Assembly (NCBI RefSeq): GCF_000426185.1
Contig: NZ_KE384506.1
Span: forward strand, 62,001 to 126,000
Reading direction: 5' to 3'
DNA from: Cellulomonas sp. URHD0024
GTDB taxonomy: Bacteria > Actinomycetota > Actinomycetes > Actinomycetales > Cellulomonadaceae
DNA: 64,000 nt
Shown here: one piece after another, positions 26,829 to 36,092 of the stretch
Position numbering within the stretch: position 1 is the first letter of the stretch
Layout: the number at the start of each line of letters is the position of its first letter
Position numbers and translations under genes: made by a program
Notes under the pieces: generated by a model
What the model was told of the DNA's origin: nothing
The model's database searches: none
The model's input: the letters and a program-made list of their open reading frames with translations, nothing else

Positions 26829-28838
26829 TCAGGGGTTGGGGTTGTCCCCCGTACCGGTCCCGGTCCCGGTGCCGTTGTTCTGGGCCTCCGGGTCCGGCCC
26901 CTTCGAGACGTGGACGTTGATCTGCTGGTCGAACGTCACCTCGTCGCCGGCGTTCGGTTCGGTGCGGAGCACCTCGTCCTTGGGCCGATCCGAGGCCTCG
27001 TCGATCCGGTTGATGTTCTCCAGGCCCGCGGCGTTGAGGGCGGACACCACCTGGTCGTAGGTCTGGCCGGCGAGGTCCTCGGGGACCGTGGTCGTGGTCT
27101 TCGCGATCGCGATCACCAGGGTGATCGTGCGCCCCTGCTTCACCAGGGTGCCGGGTGCCTGGTCCTGCGAGACGACGGTTCCCGGCACCTCCTCGGACGG
27201 TTCCTCGGAGGTGTTGCCCAGCAGTCCCACCGCGTTCAGCGCGTCGAGCGCCTCCTGCTTCGGCTTGCCCTCGACGTTCGGGACCTCGACGTTGCCGCTG
27301 GACACGGACAGCGTCACGGCGGTGCCGGTCGGAACACTCGTACCCGCGGCGGGGTCCGTGGCGGTGACCTGGCCCTGCGGGTACTTCGGATCGTTCACCG
27401 GCGTCCTGGTCGCGTTCACCGTCAGCCCGAGGTCGGTCAGTGCGGTGACGGCGTCCTGCTCGGTCTTCCCGGTGACGTCAGGCACGGCGACGGCGCCCTT
27501 GCCCGACGAGATGGTCGCCGTGACGGTGTCGCCTTCGGCAATCTCCTTGTTGGCCTCGGGGTTGGTACTGATCACAGCACCTTGGGCCACCGTCTCGCTG
27601 GGCGCCTGGACCGGGGTGCCCCAGACGAACCCCGCCTCCTCGATGGCGCTCTGCGCGGCGGCGGCCTGCTGGTTCGTCACGTCGGGGACCGCCACCAGGG
27701 TGGGCTCGTCGCGACGATCACCGAGCAGCAGCCAGAGGATGCCCGCGACCGCCAGGGCGGCGATCGCGATCAGGACCCAGAGCCAGACCCTGCTGCGCGA
27801 GTCGTCGAGGTCGTCGTCCGGCATCGTCGCCAGCGTGCCCGTCGCCTGCCACGGCGTGGCGGGCGGAAGGGTCTGGGTCGTCGCGACGGGTGCAGCCATG
27901 AGCTGCGTGGAGTCGACGGCCGACGCCGCGACGACGGCCGCGGCCGCCGCAGCTCCGACGGCGGGTGCGGTCACGACCCCGCCTCGGACGGCGGCCTCGA
28001 GGTCGGCACGGAACTCGGCTGCCGACGAGTAGCGCGAGTCGCGCTCCTTGGCGAGGGCCTTGAGGGTGATCCGGTCGAGCGTGTCGGGCACGTCCGACGC
28101 GAACGAGCTGGGGACCGGCGCAGCCTCACGGACGTGCTGGTAGGCGACGGCCACCGGGGAGTCCCCGGTGAACGGCGGGCGCCCCGTGAGCAGCTCGAAC
28201 AGCAGGCAGCCGGTGGAGTACAGGTCGGAGCGGGCGTCGACGGTCTCGCCGCGGGCCTGCTCGGGCGACAGGTACTGCGCCGTCCCGATCACGGCCTGCG
28301 TCTGCGTCATCGTCGCCGCGGAGTCGGCGACGGCCCGGGCGATGCCGAAGTCCATGACCTTGACTGCGCCCGTGGGCGTGAGCATCACGTTGGCCGGCTT
28401 GATGTCGCGGTGCACGATGCCCGCGTGGTGGGAGTACTCGAGCGCGGACAGCACGCCCGCCGCGATGTCGACGGCCTCCTCGATGGGCACGGCGTGGCCG
28501 TCGCGAAGGATGTCCCGGACCGTGTGGCCCTCGACGTACTCCATGACGATGAACGGCACGTGCGCGACGACGCCCGTCGGCTCGGTGAACACGTCCTCGC
28601 CGGTGTCGTAGACCGACACGATCGCGGGGTGGTTCAGGGAGGCGGCCGACTGCGCCTCGCGGCGGAACCGGTTCTGGAAGCTCGGGTCGCGGGCCAGGTC
28701 GGAACGCAGGATCTTGATGGCCACCGTGCGACCGAGCCGGGTGTCGTGGCCGATGTGCACCTCGGCCATGCCGCCACGCCCGATGAGCTCGCCGACCTCG
28801 TACCGTCCGGCGAGGATCCGGGATCCGTCGTCCACCAC
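26829..28838 (-). CDS. pknB: Ser/Thr protein kinase PknB with PASTA repeats
   Basis: Receptor-like kinase of 669 residues that senses peptidoglycan fragments and controls growth and division. The kinase domain has GRGGMAEVHIG, the lysine of VAIKIL, HRDIKPANVM and DFGIAR, with an activation loop rich in Thr (TMTQTQAVIGTAQYLSPEQA). A linker, one membrane helix (WVLIAIAALAVAGILWLLL) and four extracellular PASTA repeats follow, then a Gly/Thr/Asn tail. Start at GTG 28838 overlaps the pknA stop (TAGTG); GTG 28835 is equally possible. It is the last gene of the fhaA-to-pknB operon. Confidence 0.95.
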   Translation of the reverse strand: MVDDGSRILAGRYEVGELIGRGGMAEVHIGHDTRLGRTVAIKILRSDLARDPSFQNRFRREAQSAASLNHPAIVSVYDTGEDVFTEPTGVVAHVPFIVMEYVEGHTVRDILRDGHAVPIEEAVDIAAGVLSALEYSHHAGIVHRDIKPANVMLTPTGAVKVMDFGIARAVADSAATMTQTQAVIGTAQYLSPEQARGETVDARSDLYSTGCLLFELLTGRPPFTGDSPVAVAYQHVREAAPVPSSFASDVPDTLDRITLKALAKERDSRYSSAAEFRADLEAAVRGGVVTAPAVGAAAAAAVVAASAVDSTQLMAAPVATTQTLPPATPWQATGTLATMPDDDLDDSRSRVWLWVLIAIAALAVAGILWLLLGDRRDEPTLVAVPDVTNQQAAAAQSAIEEAGFVWGTPVQAPSETVAQGAVISTNPEANKEIAEGDTVTATISSGKGAVAVPDVTGKTEQDAVTALTDLGLTVNATRTPVNDPKYPQGQVTATDPAAGTSVPTGTAVTLSVSSGNVEVPNVEGKPKQEALDALNAVGLLGNTSEEPSEEVPGTVVSQDQAPGTLVKQGRTITLVIAIAKTTTTVPEDLAGQTYDQVVSALNAAGLENINRIDEASDRPKDEVLRTEPNAGDEVTFDQQINVHVSKGPDPEAQNNGTGTGTGTGDNPNP

Positions 28839-30148
28839 TAGGCGTCCTCTGCTTCCATTGATGCCGTGCCCGTCATGGTCGGCGCGGTAAGGCGGTACTG
28901 GGCACGACCGTACGGGCCGATCATCGCATCCCCACCCACGGCAGAAGAGTATCCGGCGGTGATCGTGCGCGGGTCGGCCCGGCCCGGCGGTGGACCTGCC
29001 ACCAGCACCGCCGTCGGCGTCGCTGTTCCCCCGGGGGGACCGTCCGCGTTGAGGAGCACCTTCGCGGCGAACGCACCGAGCAGGGCGACCAGCACGAGGA
29101 CCAGGGCGAGGACGGGCCAGAACCACCGGTGGTCGGCCGTGGGAGGCGGTGGTGCCGCGTGCGAGCGGCGCGGCGCCGCCGGTTCCTCGAGCCGCCGGGT
29201 GCGGCGCGGGGGGTAGGACGGTGGCCGGTCGGCGGGCAGGGCCGGTGTCGTGGGCGTCGCCGCGGTCGCGAAGGCGTCCGGCGGGCGTGTCGGATTCTGC
29301 TCGACCACCATCGGGACCCCGCTGGGCGGTGTGCGCGGGACGAGCCTGTCCAGCAGCTCCGCGAGCTCCTCGCCCGACTGCGGCCGGCGGGCCGGCTCCT
29401 TGGACAGCAGCTTCATGACGAGGTCCACCAACGGCTTGTCGACGCTCGCGGGCAGTGCCGGCACCGGGTTGTTGACGTGGGCGACGGCGATGTCGACGGC
29501 CGTCGGACCGGTGAACGGTCGGTGCCCGACGAGGGCTTCGTACGCGATGATCCCCAAGGAGTACAGGTCCGACAGCGGGGTCGCCGGGTGCCCGACGGCC
29601 TGCTCGGGCGAGAGGTACTGCGCCGTCCCCATGACCATGCCGGTCGCCGTCATGGTCACCTGGTTGCGGGCGAGCGAGACGCCGAAGTCCGTGATCTTCA
29701 CGCGGCCGCCCCGTCCCAGCAGGATGTTGCCCGGCTTCACGTCACGGTGGACGACGCCAGCGATGTGGGCGGCGTGCAGGCCGCGGGCGGTCTGCGCGAG
29801 GATCGGCAGCAGCCTTCTCGTGGCCAGCACCGGCTCCCGTTCGAGCAGGTCGGACAGCGGCTCCCCGACCACGAGCTCCATGACGAGGAACCCCGAACCG
29901 TCCTGCTCGCCGTAGTCGAACAGCTGCGCGATGTTGGGGTGCGACAGGGACGCGGAGTTGCGCGCCTCCGTGCGGAACCGCTCGAGGAACCCTCGGTCAC
30001 CGGCGAACTCCGAGCGCAGCACCTTGACCGCGACCGGCCGCGCGAGGGCGTCGTCGTGCGCCTCCCACACCTCACCCATGCCGCCGACCGCGATCTGCCG
30101 GACCAGCCGGTAGCGCTCGCCGAGGGCCACGCCCGCCGCCGTCTTCAT
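28838..30148 (-). CDS. pknA: Ser/Thr protein kinase PknA
   Basis: A 436-residue kinase, partner of PknB in the growth-control operon. Kinase motifs: AVGGMGEVWEA, VAVKVL, HRDVKPGNILL, DFGVSL and GTAQYLSPEQAVG. After the kinase domain come a Pro-rich juxtamembrane region and one membrane segment (FWPVLALVLVLVALLGAFAA), then a short extracellular tail with no PASTA repeat, which distinguishes it from PknB. The ATG overlaps the pbpA stop as ATGA, fixing the start. In mycobacteria PknA and PknB phosphorylate FHA proteins and cell-wall enzymes; the same partners are encoded just upstream here. Confidence 0.95.
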   Translation of the reverse strand: MKTAAGVALGERYRLVRQIAVGGMGEVWEAHDDALARPVAVKVLRSEFAGDRGFLERFRTEARNSASLSHPNIAQLFDYGEQDGSGFLVMELVVGEPLSDLLEREPVLATRRLLPILAQTARGLHAAHIAGVVHRDVKPGNILLGRGGRVKITDFGVSLARNQVTMTATGMVMGTAQYLSPEQAVGHPATPLSDLYSLGIIAYEALVGHRPFTGPTAVDIAVAHVNNPVPALPASVDKPLVDLVMKLLSKEPARRPQSGEELAELLDRLVPRTPPSGVPMVVEQNPTRPPDAFATAATPTTPALPADRPPSYPPRRTRRLEEPAAPRRSHAAPPPPTADHRWFWPVLALVLVLVALLGAFAAKVLLNADGPPGGTATPTAVLVAGPPPGRADPRTITAGYSSAVGGDAMIGPYGRAQYRLTAPTMTGTASMEAEDA

Positions 30149-31596
30149 GAGCCGAGCACCGCCTCGATGACGGCCTTGGCGATCGGCGCGGCCACATGGC
30201 CCCCGGTGGCCTCGTTGCCGAGATTGCCACCGTGCTCGACCAGGACCGCGACCGCGACCCTCGGGTTGTCGGCGGGCGCGAACGCGGTGAACCACGCGTG
30301 CGGCGGCTGGTCGGCGGTCGTCTGCGCCGTGCCAGTCTTGCCGGCCACCTGCACGCCGGGGATCTGCGCGGCGGTGCCGGTCCCGGACTGGACGACGCCG
30401 ATCATCATCTGCGTCAGAGCCGCGGCCGTGGCGGGCGAGACCGCCGTCGAGTAGAGCTGTGGCTTGGTCACCTGGACGGTCGTGAGGTCCGCCGACCGCA
30501 CCGTGTCCACGAGATACGGCGTCATCAGCCGGCCGTCGTTGGCGATCGCCGCGGACACCATGGCCATCTCGATCGGCGTCGCCTGCACGTCGTGCTGACC
30601 GATCGCCGACTGGGCGGTCTGGGGCGCGTTGAGGTCGGCGGGGAAGATGCTCTGGACGACGCCCATGGGGATCGTCTGACCGGGGTCGTTGAACCCGAAC
30701 TTCTCGGCCTGCGTGCGCAGCGCGTCCGCGCCGACGTTCAGACCCAGCTGCGCGAACGCGGTGTTGCACGAGACGCGCAGCGCGTCGGCGAGCGTGATGG
30801 GGTCGGTCCCGCACCCCTCGCCACCGAAGTTGCCGATCGTCGCAGTCGTCTGCGGCAGGTCCAGTGCGAGCGGTGCCGGCAGGGTCGAGGCGGGGGTGTA
30901 CTCGCCGCTCTCCAGGGCTGCCGCCGCGGTGACCAGCTTGAACGTCGAGCCCGGCGCGTACCGCTCCTTGATCGCGTTGCTGCGCAACGGGTTGCCGGGT
31001 GCGGCGTCGAGCGCCTGGTACGCGGCGCTCGCGGCCGCCGTGTCGTGCGTCGCCAGGGCGTTCGCGTCGAAGCCGGGGGTGCTCACGAGGGCGAGGATCT
31101 TCCCGGTCGACGGCTCGATCGCCACGACCGCGCCCTGCTGGTCGCCCAGCCCGGCGACCGCGGCCGCCTGCGCGGCGGCGTTGATCGTCGTCTCGACCGC
31201 GGCGCCCTCAGGCTTGCGCCCCGTGATGAGGTCCCGGATCCGCGTGAAGAAGAGCTGGTCGCCCTTGCCGGTGAGTGCCGCGTTCGCGGCGTTCTCCAGC
31301 TCGGACTTGCCGTTGACGATCGAGTAGAAGCCGGTGACCGCCGAGTACGTGGTGCCGTCGGTGTACTGGCGCTGGTAGCCGTAGGGGTCGTCGACCGGCG
31401 TCGAGAAGGCGATCGCCTTGCCACCGACGACGATCGGGCCGCGCGCGTTCCCGTACTCCCGGTACAGGCCGCGCACGTTGCGGGTGTCGTTGTTGAGCTT
31501 GTCCGCCTGGGCGTACTGCACCCACGTCGCACTGCCGATGAGGACGACGAACATGGCCATGACCACGGTGGCGAGCCGGCGTAGCGGGGTGTTCAC
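30145..31596 (-). CDS. pbpA: Penicillin-binding protein 2 (class B transpeptidase)
   Basis: Monofunctional peptidoglycan transpeptidase of 483 residues, working with the SEDS glycosyltransferase encoded just before it. One N-terminal membrane helix (TVVMAMFVVLIGSATWVQY), a dimerisation-type domain, then the transpeptidase domain with the active-site SxxK in GSTFKL, SCN in RVSCNTAF and KTG in VAGKTGTAQ. The GTG start overlaps the stop of the rodA/ftsW gene (GTGA) and the stop overlaps the pknA start (ATGA). Length is typical of actinobacterial PbpA. Confidence 0.94.
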   Translation of the reverse strand: MNTPLRRLATVVMAMFVVLIGSATWVQYAQADKLNNDTRNVRGLYREYGNARGPIVVGGKAIAFSTPVDDPYGYQRQYTDGTTYSAVTGFYSIVNGKSELENAANAALTGKGDQLFFTRIRDLITGRKPEGAAVETTINAAAQAAAVAGLGDQQGAVVAIEPSTGKILALVSTPGFDANALATHDTAAASAAYQALDAAPGNPLRSNAIKERYAPGSTFKLVTAAAALESGEYTPASTLPAPLALDLPQTTATIGNFGGEGCGTDPITLADALRVSCNTAFAQLGLNVGADALRTQAEKFGFNDPGQTIPMGVVQSIFPADLNAPQTAQSAIGQHDVQATPIEMAMVSAAIANDGRLMTPYLVDTVRSADLTTVQVTKPQLYSTAVSPATAAALTQMMIGVVQSGTGTAAQIPGVQVAGKTGTAQTTADQPPHAWFTAFAPADNPRVAVAVLVEHGGNLGNEATGGHVAAPIAKAVIEAVLGS

Positions 31597-33020
31597 GAGA
31601 TCCCGCCGATGACCTCGGTGGGCTGGTCGCCGCCCGCCGCGACCTGCGGTACGCCGGCGATCGGGGTCGCCACGCGCACGTTCCGGGCGGGCCGGCGGGC
31701 CTCGTCGGAGATCCGGAGCAGGAGCGCGACGATGACCCAGTTGGCGACGAGCGACGAGCCGCCGTACGCGATGAACGGCGTCACCAGGCCGGTCACCGGG
31801 ATGACCCGCGTCACTCCTCCGACCACGACGAACGTCTGCAGCGCCACGATGAACGCGAGCCCGCCCGCGAGCAGCTTGCCGAACCCGTCGCGCACCCCGA
31901 TTGCCGTGCGGAAGCCACGCTGGGCCAGGATCAGGTAGCACATCAGGATCGCGATGAGGCCGGTCAGGCCCAGCTCCTCGCCGAGGGACGCGACGATGAA
32001 GTCCGACTCCGCGAAGGGCACCAGGTCCGGCCGGCCGTCGCCCCAGCCTGTGCCGAACAGACCGCCGCTGGCCATGCCGAACAGGCCGCGGACCAGCTGC
32101 CCGGACCCGCCGTAGGCCTTGTCGAACACGGCCGGGTCGAACGCGTGCAGCCACGCGTCGAACCGGGCGCCGACGTGCGAGAACGCCGTGGCCGCCAGGC
32201 CCGCGCCGACGACGAAGAGCAGGAGGCCGATGATCACCCAGGACAGGCGTTCGGTGGCCAGGTAGAGCATGGCGACGAACAGACCGAAGAACAGCAGCGA
32301 GGTGCCGAGGTCGCGCTCGAGGACGAGGACGGCGACCGAGGCAGCCCACACGACGAGGATGGGACCGAGGTCCTGCGCACGCGGCAGGTGCAGCCCGAGC
32401 ACCTTGGGACCCGCGAGCGCGAGCGCGTCCCGGTGCGTCACGAGGTACCCCGCGAAGAAGATGGCGAACGCGATCTTGGCGAACTCGGCGGGCTGGAACC
32501 CGACCCCACCGACGCGCACCCAGATCCGTGCACCATTGAGGAGCACCCCGATTCCCGGCACCAGGGGCAGCAGGGTCAGGGCCAGGCCGGCGATGCCTGC
32601 GGTGTACGTGTACCGGCGCAGGGTGCGGTGGTCACGCAGCAGGATCAGCACGGCGGCCGCGAGGACCACCGAGATCGCGGTCCACACCAGCTGACGGTCG
32701 GCGAACCCGTGCGGCCGCCCCCGGGCCTCGTACGCGAAGTCGATGCGGTAGATCATCGCCAGGCCGATGCCGTTGAGCGCCACGGTGATCGGCAGGATCA
32801 CCGGGTCGGCGTACGGCGCCCGCCAGCGCAGGACCAGGTGGATGCCGACGGCGAGCACGGCCATGCCGAGGCCGTACTCGAGGACGTCGGGTGGAACCTT
32901 GTCGGTGGTGCCGATGCCGACCAGCACGTACGACGCCACGCCGATCGCGAGCGCGAGCACCAGCAACCCGAGCTCGACGCCGCGGCCGGCTCGCACCGCG
33001 TGCGGTTGGACGGTTGCCAT
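31593..33020 (-). CDS. rodA: RodA/FtsW family SEDS peptidoglycan glycosyltransferase
   Basis: Polytopic protein of 475 residues with about 12 membrane segments. SEDS proteins polymerise lipid II and pair with a class B PBP, here the following pbpA. Recognisable blocks: GARIWVRVGGVGFQPAEFAKI, ERDLGTSLLFFGLF, and toward the end TRVIPVTGLVTPFIAYGGSSL. Position in the pknAB operon points to the elongation (RodA) rather than septation (FtsW) branch. It is separated from pstP by 34 bases and overlaps pbpA. Confidence 0.94.
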   Translation of the reverse strand: MATVQPHAVRAGRGVELGLLVLALAIGVASYVLVGIGTTDKVPPDVLEYGLGMAVLAVGIHLVLRWRAPYADPVILPITVALNGIGLAMIYRIDFAYEARGRPHGFADRQLVWTAISVVLAAAVLILLRDHRTLRRYTYTAGIAGLALTLLPLVPGIGVLLNGARIWVRVGGVGFQPAEFAKIAFAIFFAGYLVTHRDALALAGPKVLGLHLPRAQDLGPILVVWAASVAVLVLERDLGTSLLFFGLFVAMLYLATERLSWVIIGLLLFVVGAGLAATAFSHVGARFDAWLHAFDPAVFDKAYGGSGQLVRGLFGMASGGLFGTGWGDGRPDLVPFAESDFIVASLGEELGLTGLIAILMCYLILAQRGFRTAIGVRDGFGKLLAGGLAFIVALQTFVVVGGVTRVIPVTGLVTPFIAYGGSSLVANWVIVALLLRISDEARRPARNVRVATPIAGVPQVAAGGDQPTEVIGGIS

Positions 33021-33054
33021 CAGAGCCTGCTCACGGGCCCGCTCAGACGGGTGC

Positions 33055-34278
33055 TCACGAGCCCGTGTCGTCCTGGAGCATGACGACCTGGGCGCGTGCG
33101 TCGTCGAGCGAGTCTGCCTGGATCGTCTGGAGGAGACGTTGGCGCAGGTATGCCGAGCGCAGGTCGTCGACGACCGTGCCCGAGTGCTCGATCGGCGACG
33201 ACAGGTCGATCGGGCCGAGGCTCTGCGGGACGCCGCGGAAGATGGTGATCTCGCCGTCGTCGACGCCCACGTAGTACTGCGTGTTCAGCCACGCGACCGC
33301 CAGGCCGATGCCACCCAGGACCACGAGGACGCCGGCGACCCAGGCGATCAGCACCGGCCAGCGCCGACGCGGCTCCGGCTCGTCGTCCTCGTCGAGGTCC
33401 TCCTCGACCGGCTCGGGCTCGTCAGGCTTGGTCAGGCCGGCTGCGCGGGCGGCGGGTCCGTCGTCGGCGGCCGTCGGGTCGTTGCGGGTCAGGGCCGCGG
33501 CGCCGACCACGGTCGCGTGCGTCGTCGGGCCCTGGCCGTCCGCGACGTCGTCGAGCTCGATGACGTCCGCGAGCACGACGGTGATGTTGTCGCCGCCGCC
33601 GGCGCGCAGAGCCAGCTGGACCAGCCGGTCGGCGCAGCTGTCGACGTCGTCGATCGTGGCCATGGTCTCTTCGATGGTCTCGGCGCTCACGAACCCCGAC
33701 AGGCCGTCGGAGCACAGCAACCATCGGTCACCGGGCCGCGCCTCGCGCACCGACAGGTCGGGCGCGACATCCGGGTCGAAGTCGCCGAGCACCCGCATGA
33801 CGACCGAGCGCTGCGGGTGGACCTCGGCCTCCTCGGGCGTGATCCGGCCGATGTCCACGAGGTGCTGCACGAAGGTGTGGTCGGTGGTGACCTGCGTGAG
33901 CTCCTTGTTGCGCATGAGGTAGCCGCGCGAGTCGCCCAGGTGCACCATCGCCAGCTTGTTGCCGGCGCGCAGGATGGCCAGCACCGTCGTGCCCATGCCG
34001 GCGAGCTCCGGGTCGGTCTCGCTGCGCTGGATGATCTCCTCGCGCGCGTCGGCGAGCGCCGCCTCCAGCTGGTCCAGGGCGTCGTCGGACCCGTGCGACT
34101 CCCCGTCCAACGGCGCGAACGCCGCCACCGCGACAGACGACGCGACGTCACCCCCGGCGTGACCGCCCATCCCGTCAGCGACCATGAGGAGGTGAGGCCC
34201 GGCGTACGCCGAGTCCTGGTTGTTGGAGCGCACGAGCCCGACATCGGACCGTGCCGCATATCTCAGTGCGACGGTCAC
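33055..34278 (-). CDS. pstP: PP2C-type Ser/Thr protein phosphatase
   Basis: Metal-dependent phosphatase that reverses PknA/PknB signalling. The 407-residue protein has a cytoplasmic PP2C domain with the metal-binding motifs RSNNQDS, VADGMGGHAGGD, VHLGDSRGYL, LCSDGLSGFV and GGGDNITVVL, then an acidic Asp/Glu/Pro linker, one membrane segment (VLIAWVAGVLVVLGGIGLAVAW) and an extracellular region of about 80 residues. GTG 34278 gives the standard N-terminus MTVALRYAARSDVG. fhaB ends four bases upstream, so translation is probably coupled. Confidence 0.95.
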   Translation of the reverse strand: MTVALRYAARSDVGLVRSNNQDSAYAGPHLLMVADGMGGHAGGDVASSVAVAAFAPLDGESHGSDDALDQLEAALADAREEIIQRSETDPELAGMGTTVLAILRAGNKLAMVHLGDSRGYLMRNKELTQVTTDHTFVQHLVDIGRITPEEAEVHPQRSVVMRVLGDFDPDVAPDLSVREARPGDRWLLCSDGLSGFVSAETIEETMATIDDVDSCADRLVQLALRAGGGDNITVVLADVIELDDVADGQGPTTHATVVGAAALTRNDPTAADDGPAARAAGLTKPDEPEPVEEDLDEDDEPEPRRRWPVLIAWVAGVLVVLGGIGLAVAWLNTQYYVGVDDGEITIFRGVPQSLGPIDLSSPIEHSGTVVDDLRSAYLRQRLLQTIQADSLDDARAQVVMLQDDTGS

Positions 34279-34282
34279 CGGG

Positions 34283-34774
34283 TTACCTCTGCAGCTCGAG
34301 CACGCTCTGTCCCACGCGGACCGGTGTACCGGTCGGCAGCGGAGTTGGGGCCCCGACGCGCTGGTCCGCCACGAATGTCCCGTTCGTCGATCCGAGGTCC
34401 TCGACGAACCACTGGCCACCCTGCGGGTAGATCCGTGCGTGCCGCGACGACGAGTAGTCGTCGTCGAGGACGAGCGTGCAGCTGGGGGCGCGACCGAGCA
34501 GGACCGCCGACGACCCGAGCGGGATGATCGTGCCACGCAGCGGGCCCTCGGTGACCACGAGCCGGCTGGGACCTGCGGATCTGGCCTGCCGGGGCGGGGC
34601 TGGGGTCGGCTGGGCCGTCACGCCGGCGGGTTGGGGGACGCGGGCCTTGCGACGACGGTCGGTGATCCGCGTGCCGTACAGGTCCCGTCTGAGCACGGCG
34701 ATCGACGTGAGCACGAACACCCACAGCAGCGCCAGGTAACCCAGCCGCAGCAGGGTGATCGTCAGCTCACTCAT
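34283..34774 (-). CDS. fhaB: FHA-domain protein FhaB
   Basis: A 163-residue protein with one N-terminal membrane segment (LLRLGYLALLWVFVLTSIAVL), a basic linker and a C-terminal FHA domain with the conserved LGRAPSC, SSRHARIY and GSTNGTFV motifs that bind phosphothreonine. In mycobacteria the FhaB/FipA protein is a PknA/PknB-linked adaptor for division. It lies nine bases after fhaA and four before pstP in one operon. Confidence 0.94.
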   Translation of the reverse strand: MSELTITLLRLGYLALLWVFVLTSIAVLRRDLYGTRITDRRRKARVPQPAGVTAQPTPAPPRQARSAGPSRLVVTEGPLRGTIIPLGSSAVLLGRAPSCTLVLDDDYSSSRHARIYPQGGQWFVEDLGSTNGTFVADQRVGAPTPLPTGTPVRVGQSVLELQR

Positions 34775-34783
34775 GCGCCGACG

Positions 34784-35494
34784 TCACTCGTCCAGGTCCG
34801 GCTCGCCGCCTGTCCAGAACAGGATCCGGGTGCGGCCGATGGTCAGCGTGTTGCCGTCCAGCAAGGTCGCAGCCGGGACCTGGTGGCCCTCGACGAAGAG
34901 CCCGTTGGTGGAGCCCATGTCGCTCGCGATCACGCCGTCCGGCGTCACCTTGATCTCCAGGTGCCTCCGCGAGACGCCAGGGTCGTCGACGATGATGTCC
35001 GCCTCGGACCCCCGGCCGATCACCGTGACCGGCCCGGTGAGGATGTACCGCTGACCGTCGATGTCCACCAAGGGGTGCCGCGCGCTCGGCGTCGCGGTCG
35101 CCGCGGCAGGTGCCACAGCACCGCGGACGGTCGCGCTGATCACCCGGAAGCGGGCCGCTTCGAGCTCCGTGTCCTCGCTGAACCGCACCGTGACCGGTCC
35201 GACGAACGCGAAGCGCTGACCGGCGGCGTAGTCCGTGACGTTCGCCGCGAACTCGTCCGCCAGTGCCTCTGCGCCCCACGACTCGACCTGGTCGTAGTCC
35301 GAGGTGGCCAGCTCGATGGTGAACTCGTTGGGCACCACGGTGCGGTCACGACCGACGACAGCGGCCCGCTCGTCCACCTCACGGCGTAGCGCGCTGGACA
35401 GGTCGAGCGGCTTGAGCTCGCTCTTGAAGGCCTTGGCGAACGCGTTGTTGACCACCCGCTCCACGCCGTTCTCGAACCTGTCGAGGATGCCCAC
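34784..35494 (-). CDS. fhaA: FHA-domain protein FhaA (DUF3662-FHA)
   Basis: First gene of the kinase operon. The 236-residue protein has the DUF3662 N-terminal domain (GILDRFENGVERVVNNAFAK) and a C-terminal FHA domain with IGRGSEADI, SRRHLEI and GSTNGLFVEG. In mycobacteria FhaA binds phosphorylated MviN and regulates peptidoglycan synthesis; the middle linker here is shorter than in that protein. GTG 35494 is chosen because AAGGAGG lies five bases upstream on the minus strand. Confidence 0.94.
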   Translation of the reverse strand: MGILDRFENGVERVVNNAFAKAFKSELKPLDLSSALRREVDERAAVVGRDRTVVPNEFTIELATSDYDQVESWGAEALADEFAANVTDYAAGQRFAFVGPVTVRFSEDTELEAARFRVISATVRGAVAPAAATATPSARHPLVDIDGQRYILTGPVTVIGRGSEADIIVDDPGVSRRHLEIKVTPDGVIASDMGSTNGLFVEGHQVPAATLLDGNTLTIGRTRILFWTGGEPDLDE

Positions 35495-35681
35495 GCCCAC
35501 CTCCTTCACGCGTTCTTCGCCGGCTCGTGCCGCGCCTGACCTGCGCACGGCTGTGCCTGTTGTCACTCGATGGTATCCGGGCAGCGCGCGTCGGGGACCC
35601 GGATGTCGGCGCGTCCCCGCGCGGCGATCGGGAGGTACGCCCGATCGGGTGCCTCGTCGCGTCTGGCCCGCCACGGCTGTG

Positions 35682-35711
35682 TTCGAGTGGCCTGCCGCAC
35701 CGTGCTAATGT
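35682..35711 (+). promoter_or_regulatory. Candidate promoter for tRNA-Leu
   Basis: TTCGAG at 35682-35687 and TAATGT at 35706-35711, spaced by 18 bases; the tRNA begins ten bases later. Confidence 0.4.
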
Positions 35712-35721
35712 TCTCCGGCGC

Positions 35722-35804
35722 GCGCGAGTGGCGGAACGGCAGACGCGCTGGCTTCAGGTGCCAGTGTCCGAAAGGGCGTGGGGGTTCAAATCCCCCCTCG
35801 CGCA
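35722..35804 (+). tRNA. tRNA-Leu(CAG)
   Basis: Class II tRNA of 83 bases. Acceptor arms GCGCGAG/CTCGCGC, anticodon stem-loop CTGGCTTCAGGTGCCAG presenting CAG, a long variable arm and the T-arm GGGGGTTCAAATCCCCC. CCA is not encoded. Confidence 0.96.
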
Positions 35805-35818
35805 CAGGTGAATAGTTC

Positions 35819-35854
35819 GAAACTCCCGGTCAGGGTTCTCTGGCCGGGAGTTTC
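35819..35854 (+). terminator. Terminator after tRNA-Leu
   Basis: Eleven-base stem GAAACTCCCGG with a 14-base partly paired loop, 14 bases after the tRNA, followed by a short T-containing stretch. Confidence 0.8.
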
Positions 35855-36092
35855 GTCGTTGGTGGGGTGCTGCGGCGCGTCGTCCGCTCGGCGGCGGGCC
35901 TCGCGGCGTGCCGGCGGCTCACGGGCAGGGTGCGGGGGGCGCTTCGGGGTTGCTGGAGTCAGGCTCCGTGCCACGATTCTGCGGAGTCGCGCGGTGGACT
36001 GGTGGGGACCGTCGGGAAGCCAGCCCCAGCAGCTCGGCCTCGACCAGGACGTCGCCGGCCAGCAGAGCGGGCGCTCGCGAAGGACAGGATCG

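Noticed and set aside
35855..36092. Rifamycin-associated element upstream of arr
   Set aside because: The GGGGCTTGCGGCAAGGCCC-type motif is not present in this gap.
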